Origin: Lepeophtheirus salmonis
Taxonomy: Eukaryota; Arthropoda; Copepoda; Siphonostomatoida; Caligidae
DNA: 64,000 bases
NCBI RefSeq assembly: GCF_016086655.4
Contig: NC_052135.2
Span: 19,992,363 to 20,056,362 of the forward strand
Direction of reading: 5' to 3'
A program made the position numbers and the translations under genes. Below are positions 58,331 through 64,000 of the stretch, piece by piece. Positions within the stretch are counted from its first letter, which is position 1; the number at the start of each line of letters is the position of its first letter. The notes below the pieces were generated by a model. That model was not told the DNA's origin, did no database searches, and was given only the letters and a program-made list of their open reading frames with translations.

Positions 58331-58800
58331 TTGAGAGATAAGCTCGAGTGAAGTTGAGAATCTTTAGACACGTGACCTAATGAGTTTCAAGCCTCGAGTC
58401 TTATTAACATTTTTACCTTGTCTACGAGCTCTAGTCGAGTTAAGAAGCTTTTACATCCAGTCCTAGTCAAATCTTAAATTTCATTCTTTTTACTCCAAAT
58501 TGAGTCCTCGTGGATTTTGAAGTACCAATTTAATCAGAGCTAAGTGCAACTAGTGTTGAATTAAATTGAGAGATAAGCTCGAGTGAATTCTCAAAAGTAA
58601 GGTCCAATATAATACGACTCCAAGTAAAGTCGCAAGTTTTTGAGTACGTGAGTTAGTGAGTTTCAAGCCTTGAGTATTATTAAAATCTGAACCTCGTCAA
58701 TCTTTACGACGAATTCGAGACGAGTTACGAGTCTTTCATATTGAGTCCTAGTCAAATCTGAAATTTATTTTTTCTAGTCCTCCTGGAGTTCTATGTACCA
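58331..58800. repeat. Two-unit tandem repeat, period ~235 bp
   Basis: TTGAGAGATAAGCTCGAGTG begins at 58331 and again at 58566. Shared later blocks include GAGTTTCAAGCCT, GAGTC.TATTAA, TTGAGTCCTAGTCAAATC-type, GAGTCCTAGTCAAATCTGAA and GTACCAATTTA. The unit itself is dotted with GAGTC/CTCGAG words, so it may have grown from a shorter repeat. Confidence 0.75.
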
Positions 58801-58809
58801 ATTTAGTCA

Positions 58810-59100
58810 ATTGAGTTAACTACAACCTATGTTCGAGTTTCCAATTCTGATTAGTGAGTTATAATTATAATTAATTGATGACCAACTAAGCTGAATAATA
58901 TTTTATTCGCTTCACTTCTATTTATTGAATGTAACCAAAGAAAACAGCAAGCGCGTTTAATAGGTTGCGTGAGCCATTCCAGTCCTGTAGTAAAAGATGT
59001 CTTTGATTAAGTATAAGTAAACATTTTAATATTCCATTTACTCCATCTGGGACCTAGGAATCTTTTTGGAGAAATCCATACACAGAGAGTATATTTTTTT
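58810..59100. other. AT-rich spacer
   Basis: Nothing recognised. Confidence 0.4.
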
Positions 59101-59106
59101 TGTCTA

Positions 59107-59188
59107 GGAATCGCCTGGGCGTGAATGCACATTGAATTCAAGAGAATAACTTCTCCCGAGCACGTTATCCATGAGCTACGGCGATTCC
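59107..59188 (-). other. tRNA-like foldback of 82 nt
   Basis: The ends GGAATCGCC and GGCGATTCC pair perfectly over nine bases. On the minus strand the sequence after the 5' arm, GTAGCTCATGGATAACGTGC, resembles a tRNA A box, and a hairpin GAGAAGTTATTCTC follows. The T arm lacks a good GGTTCRANNCC box, so a working tRNA is unlikely. A tRNA-derived SINE head or tRNA pseudogene is the best guess. It lies just upstream of the LINE fragment. Confidence 0.4.
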
Positions 59189-59224
59189 ATTCTCTTTTTA
59201 TAATTTATATTATATTTGGCTAAA

Positions 59225-60000
59225 TGGATTGATCCATGTAGAAGTCCTACTCCTTAATATGAATAAAGAACTTAAACTGTGTGGGGGCGAATCTATTCTT
59301 GACGGCTATGGAAATTTAAAATGGTACAACACAGTGTTTCTGGCGAAGTTGGAAGGCATTTTTCAAGCATTACGAGCTCTTGTTGTGATAGAAAAGCACT
59401 CACGTGTCCCGTGGTTTTTCCTACTGATAGTATGGCTGCCATAGATTGTCTGTCAAAAAGAAGATGAGTCTTTACTAGACAGCAAGAAAGGATATTGGTT
59501 GAGATTGGCAGATTGAAAGGTTCTGTAAACATGTTATGTGTAAAGGATCATACCAATATAATACGGCAATGAATATGTGGATGCACTAGCTAAAATGGGT
59601 TGGAAAATAACTGGAAAATCTATATTGGAAGTCGCACTGTTCAGAGTAAAAACTGAAATAAGAAAAAAAAAATATGTCTGGTTGAACGAGTGGCGTGGTA
59701 ATCCAAGTTGTTGGAAAACAAAGTACTTTTTTCCTCGTCTTTGTGAGGGAAGGAAAATATATAAAGAGAAGAACATTAATTAAAATGTTGTTAAGTTTTT
59801 TGACTGGTCATATTCCTTTGAAGACACATCTAAAGAGTGGAGGATGACTCATACAGATTGTATGGAGATTAACCAGAATCTCTTGTACATCTTATAATGA
59901 GATGCGATGCTCTAGAAAGTGCAAAGAGAAATATATGGGGTTTAAATCGACATCTGTAATGGACCAAGAAATACTTTTTATTTTATACTTATAGAATTAT
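59225..60000 (+). pseudogene. LINE RNase H and C-terminal remnant
   Basis: Three frames together give the end of a LINE ORF2 of the kind that carries RNase H (I/R1/Jockey-like groups). KWYNTVFLAKLEGIFQALRA is the ExxA-type helix (59310-59370). TDSMAAIDCLSKRR carries the conserved Asp (about 59422-59463). RILVEIGRLKGSVNMLCVKD, then DHTNII and, after a frame change, YGNEYVDALAKMGW (about 59563-59600) are the H...GNE.ADALAK motif. Next come KKKYVWLNEWRGNPSCWKTK and, in a further frame, KRRTLIKMLLSFLTGHIPLK, THLKSG, the usual L.TGH.PL...L block before the terminal zinc knuckle, and finally MRCDALESAKRNIWG. The reverse transcriptase upstream is absent. Confidence 0.82.
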
Positions 60001-60009
60001 TGCCACTGG

Positions 60010-62290
60010 TCGTTTCGTTGATGTTTTTATAGAAGTTTGTAATTTTGACAGTAATTGCGAACTGTTGTGAAATGACACTATGTGCGTTGACTTTTACTTT
60101 AAGAGAGAATCTTATTTTCATTTTGGTGTGTTTATATCTATGTTAACTTATTTTTAGTTTAATTTTTGGTTTGGAAGTGGTATTTGTTTTAAGTATTTTA
60201 TATCAGTGTTCCCTTTGGGATTTGATTTGATTTGTACCAATGTGATGACAGTATTTTGATATGAAATATACCTCAACTTCTGGTGTATATGCTCTACGCA
60301 CGGGTTGCTGCATTAAATTGGAGTTTCGATTTGTCGTCGCATATGCTCCAGGGGTAAGAATAGAAAAAAAGAACTTAAACTAAATTTAACCTATTATAAC
60401 TATTTTATAAATCTTTAAAAAGGAGAAAGTTCAAATTAAAGAGCTACATACTGAGTAAAAAAATCGATGGTCCATTAATAAATATCAAAGGAATTTATGT
60501 AAATTAGGGTAATGACAACTCTTTTATTGATGTGAAACCCCACACAAACGAAAATAAATGTATAATTTTCAAATATTTACGTACGTGTATAAAGTTTTAG
60601 TTTTATAATTATAAAAAGATCATAAAATTATTTGATATAGACTATCAAAAACTATATGATTTTGACGTACTACAACTATAAGATTTAAGTTTATTTTTTC
60701 CTATGAACTTCAAATTTAAACATTCTTCAATTTTTGAACGTCAATGTGTCACATCTGTGAGTTTCAAAACATTTTCTGTATTATAGTTCGATTTGGAAAT
60801 TCCATTTGTCGATTTATCACATTTCTAATTGGTTTTTAAGCTCTTTATTGATATATTACACAGAATCTTAAAAAGTGAGTTCAACAATTCTATAAAAGTT
60901 GTTTATTGTACTTTTAAATCTAAAACTAATAATCTGCATAGGAATTAGAGATGAAATGATAAATTATTTTATAACGACGACGGCCCCACATAGTTCATAT
61001 AAGTACTTGAAATCCTCCTGTTATTTAGGGGTTTCACTTTTGTTAACATCATCTATTGTAACATAGTTATTATCTTTTTTGAAGGCACTCTTAGTTCATT
61101 GATATATTTTCAATAAATAAGTAACTCAATTTAGTTCTGGGTGGATGGCTCGTGAATAAGAAAATCCATGTATGTTTCAAAAGGTTATCAAGAAAGTGGT
61201 GTTGACAGCCAATATATTGTAGCCTCTGAATGCCTTTGCATATGGCATTGGCTTGTATATGGTTTACAATCCTATTTATGCCCAGTACTTACTGATCCCG
61301 TGTCGCAGATTAACATGCAAATATTTTTCCAGTCATTGTAATCATCAATTAATTTATTTAATTCGTTCTATACCTATGTCCTTATAAAACCCATTTTCAC
61401 ATATTAAAACCTTTCAATGTGGCTTTTTTTTTAGCATAACTACTTGATATTATTTTCATCTTAGGCTTCTGCCATCAAAATGAACACAATAAGATTCTCA
61501 ACTCCGTAATTTTTGGAAGATATGGACTTTCATTTTTTGACATTCTCTTATCACTCGTTTCCAGATACCTGTCTGACTTCGAACGGGTACATTATATCCC
61601 TGCTCAAATATAGTTGCAAAACCGTCATGTGTCTTATTGTTCTAAATATTGTTTCTGTGCGTCAGCAAACTTGCTGTTACGGTTTCTGCTCTTCTTTTAT
61701 TTGGCTTCAATTGTGGAGATGAAGAAAATGACAAATAAATTGATTCGGACTCGGTCAAATAATCATCCCAGACTCAAAGTTGGTTAGTTGTTAAGACTGA
61801 GTTTGGATTGGTGTTGTCGTTTTCTTGGGTCCTTTTTTTCCCCCGTAGCATAACCAAACTGGTCATAACCCTTAATCGGCTTCTAGTAGAATTTTTAGTT
61901 TTCACAGTATTTCTATTCTCCATTTAGGCTGATGACATGGGATAATTGAAATACTGGCGTATTTAATTTTTCATGAGGGTTTTTTTTTATTCTTATGACT
62001 GAGATCAATTAGGGTTTTTTTGTTTTTTTTAAAGAGCTCTTGAGTGAGGAAATCAAAAATGTCATTCTAAATCCACTCTTTATTTGAAATCAAAAATTTT
62101 ATTACATCCTGTTGTAGCTTTTCACGGCTGAAAAAAAAATTAAGTCTCCAATAATTTGACAATTTGTTGGAATCCGACCAAGATTTAAAAATTGATCAAC
62201 CATTGGAACATTGAGGCCTCTTATTGGTTTCGAAAAAGGAGGAAGATTTATCTTCCAAGTCGACGAATTGGTCATTGTACTAATATATTA
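60010..62290. other. AT-rich DNA, no gene seen
   Basis: The frame at 61513-61722 is motif-free. No repeat ends were recognised. Confidence 0.4.
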
Positions 62291-62294
62291 ATTT

Positions 62295-62522
62295 TTAGAT
62301 ATTTATATCGTTTTCAAAAACATACTTCACTATCTTATTAAAATTGAACAATGACTTCAATTTGAGACTAAATGTAGGTTCATTGAAGTGTTTTTCGCAC
62401 TCATTTAGCACCCATAACTTCTCCCGTTTTTTCTTATGATTATCCGTGAGTCCATCTTTACTGCAATAGCTCATTTTACGTTTTTGATGACCTTTTAACA
62501 AAACCTCTCCTTTTTCAATCAT
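62295..62522 (-). CDS. Hypothetical small ORF, unsupported family
   Basis: A 75-codon frame, MIEKGEVLLKGHQKRKMSYC, SKDGLTDNHKKKREKLWVLN, ECEKHFNEPTFSLKLKSLFN. It is Lys-rich, with Cys and His but no recognised zinc-finger spacing. It faces away from the frame starting at 62636, with 113 bp between them. It may be chance or an exon fragment; no splice or promoter signal decides it. Confidence 0.15.
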   Translation of the reverse strand: MIEKGEVLLKGHQKRKMSYCSKDGLTDNHKKKREKLWVLNECEKHFNEPTFSLKLKSLFNFNKIVKYVFENDINI

Positions 62523-62635
62523 TTAAAGCATTTTCTTAAGATTTATTCTCTCTCGAAAAAAAAGAAGAAGAAAAACGAATTGAAATGAGATAGAAGAGAA
62601 GGTGCAGATCAATTTGGAACGGTTTAATCGATTTA

Positions 62636-62854
62636 ATGTTCGAATCGATTGTTTGCAAGGAAGAATCCCTCTATTCGTCTTCTAGCCTCAGTTTTCCTAT
62701 TTCTTCGGGAGGAGTTCCAAGATTAATTTTGAGTGGCTCTCCCCATCTTCACTTAGATAATAATATAAAAGAAGGGCAAGCCTTGAAATATGTTTCCTTA
62801 GTGATTAAGGAACTAATCATGAAGAAAATGAAGACCTCTTATCGGTTTGAATAA
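62636..62854 (+). CDS. Hypothetical small ORF, unsupported family
   Basis: A 72-codon frame: MFESIVCKEESLYSSSSLSF, PISSGGVPRLILSGSPHLHL, DNNIKEGQALKYVSLVIKEL, IMKKMKTSYRFE. Its composition is less AT-driven than neighbouring frames, and the C-terminal third could form an amphipathic helix. I recognise no domain. It could be an exon or another transposon scrap. Confidence 0.2.
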   Translation: MFESIVCKEESLYSSSSLSFPISSGGVPRLILSGSPHLHLDNNIKEGQALKYVSLVIKELIMKKMKTSYRFE

Positions 62855-62859
62855 GGATT

Positions 62860-63530
62860 AGATTGGACAAATGTCAAAATCATTTCTATTGAGTAATAAA
62901 TTACTTTATAGCTCCTAAATAAAGGCAACAAAAATATCAATCAAGAATTTATTTTCAAACATTTTATTAAAATATAAATACTAAATTAATCGGTGCCCTC
63001 TGATCTTTTCTGCAATGGAAGGAAATATTAATGTTTAATATTTTGTTGTAAATTTCTCATTTTTATCCATTTTACTTAATTTTTAATGTAAATATTTTGT
63101 ACATAATGATATCCAGATGGTCCTTTTAAATATACATTTTTTTATTGACAATTATTTATTAGCCTATAATTGTTTTTATTTGGTTAAGAGTAAAATTGCA
63201 ATTATTTATTAATTTTATAATCTATGGGTTTGTAGCTAATTTTAAATTAGATGATGTAAGTTTATTCGATTACTTGTTTGAATATTATAATACTATCAAA
63301 GATTAGAAATCATTTGTAGTTATATTTGATTTACACATTATGCTTACAATTGCATAATTAAGAAAGAAGAAATACATTAGGAAAGTGAAGTATATTTTAA
63401 GTACTATATTTAAGTATAAAATAATTTTAATTTCCGGCCAAAAAAAAAAAATCTGTTTGTTTGTATTGCCTTTTGTTACTTTTCTTTTAAATAAGATAAA
63501 TGCACTTAAACATATGTCAAACAAACCTTT
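62860..63530. other. AT-rich DNA, nothing recognised
   Basis: Only low-complexity A/T-rich sequence was seen; the minus frame at 63303-63524 is compositional. Confidence 0.4.
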
Positions 63531-63549
63531 ATTTCTAAATCTAACAATA

Positions 63550-64000
63550 TGAATAAAGATCTTGAGCCATTATATTCTCTTAATCGGAAACAGACCAGAA
63601 TCACAGATTTTTATTTGGAACCATTATCCCCTGATATTAAAAAATATTATCTTTAAACACCAGGAGCGGAAAAGTTAGGAAATCGTGGCATGCTTTAATG
63701 AACCATCTTCTGTCTATGGATCCAGACATAACATGTACTCAGGACATAAAATCAAAAGTTTCATCCTCTTGCAATTCAAATTGTCCTTTCAAATTTGCCT
63801 CCCGAATAATTTATCTATTTAACACACAATTAGTTCCCCTAGCCATATACACTGCTTCGCCTCAATTTGCTAAGAGGCTGATGAAAGAGGAGCAAGATTG
63901 GCTTAAAAAACTATTTCACCAATGCTATTTGACCCCAATAAAAAGCCCTAAATCACTCATTGGAGGCGAAATTGCACTTCTACTGAATATAATTCCGGAA
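63550..64000 (+). pseudogene. LINE-like reverse transcriptase fragment, runs off window
   Basis: A short frame MNKDLEPLYSLNRKQTRITD (63550) ends at TAA 63655. A second frame then stays open to the window edge for about 115 codons: TRSGKVRKSWHALMNHLLSM, DPDITCTQDIKSKVSSSCNS, FNTQLVPLAIYTASPQFAKR, LMKEEQDWLKKLFHQCYLTP, SPKSLIGGEIALLLNIIPE. The pattern of Trp-x3-LMNHLLSMDPDI, then NTxLVPLAIYTAS and a GGE-I-LLNI block, resembles the thumb region that follows the reverse transcriptase core in LINEs (compare YLLPxLxYxAS and GGLGLPNI). The zinc region would lie beyond 64000. It could also be the exon of an unknown gene. Confidence 0.5.

Noticed and set aside
59107..59188. Functional tRNA gene
   Set aside because: The end stem is good, but the T arm and anticodon arm do not form; kept only as a tRNA-like foldback.

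Overview
The window reads as non-coding DNA from an arthropod-like eukaryote. It is strongly AT-rich on both strands, and I found no intact host gene, rRNA, true tRNA or CRISPR array. Nearly every segment with coding character is a decayed transposable element. The mix (several mariner-type transposases, a hAT transposase with a TTF/MYM-type zinc finger, a gypsy-type LTR element with a tRNA-Trp-like primer site, LINE fragments and many small inverted-repeat elements) resembles repeat-dense crustacean genomes such as parasitic copepods (the salmon louse comes to mind). That placement is inference from composition and element types, not a database match.

Layout. 0.85-1.4 kb: mariner remnant. 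1.46-2.37 kb: composite repeat carrying a ~108-bp tandem array. 5.72-7.00 kb: almost full-length DD37D mariner with both inverted ends and TA flanks. 7.14-7.52 kb: inverted-repeat MITE. 11.87-12.84 kb (minus): LINE reverse-transcriptase C-terminus. 19.1-19.86 kb: second copy of the 108-bp composite repeat, ending in inverted units. 20-37 kb: mostly AT-rich DNA with interspersed repeats, including a repeat shared by 29.2-29.9 and 36.1-37.0 kb. 37.2-37.7 kb: mariner fragment. 38.5-38.7 kb: tRNA-like foldback next to a hAT-like terminus. 43.0-45.64 kb: hAT transposase pseudogene with its 3' terminal repeat. 46.6-47.5 kb: another mariner, 3'-truncated. 47.69-48.11 kb: MITE with long inverted ends. 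49.44-52.42 kb (minus): gypsy element with paired LTRs, primer site, polypurine tract and target duplication, but broken genes and a large internal deletion. 57.6-58.1 kb (minus) and 59.2-60.0 kb (plus): LINE C-terminal pieces. 58.3-58.8 kb: two-unit tandem repeat. 63.65-64.0 kb: LINE-like reading frame running off the window.

An interspersed family, here called family A, appears at least nine times in both orientations (near 3.6, 10.2, 13.9, 26.0, 31.2, 39.6, 40.0, 48.3 and 52.8 kb) and is the most frequent repeat I can see. No genes work together as a pathway. The biology is the layering and decay of mobile elements. I did not find a convincing new functional system; the most unusual structures are the 108-bp composite repeat, family A, the compact internally deleted gypsy element and the long-TIR MITEs.
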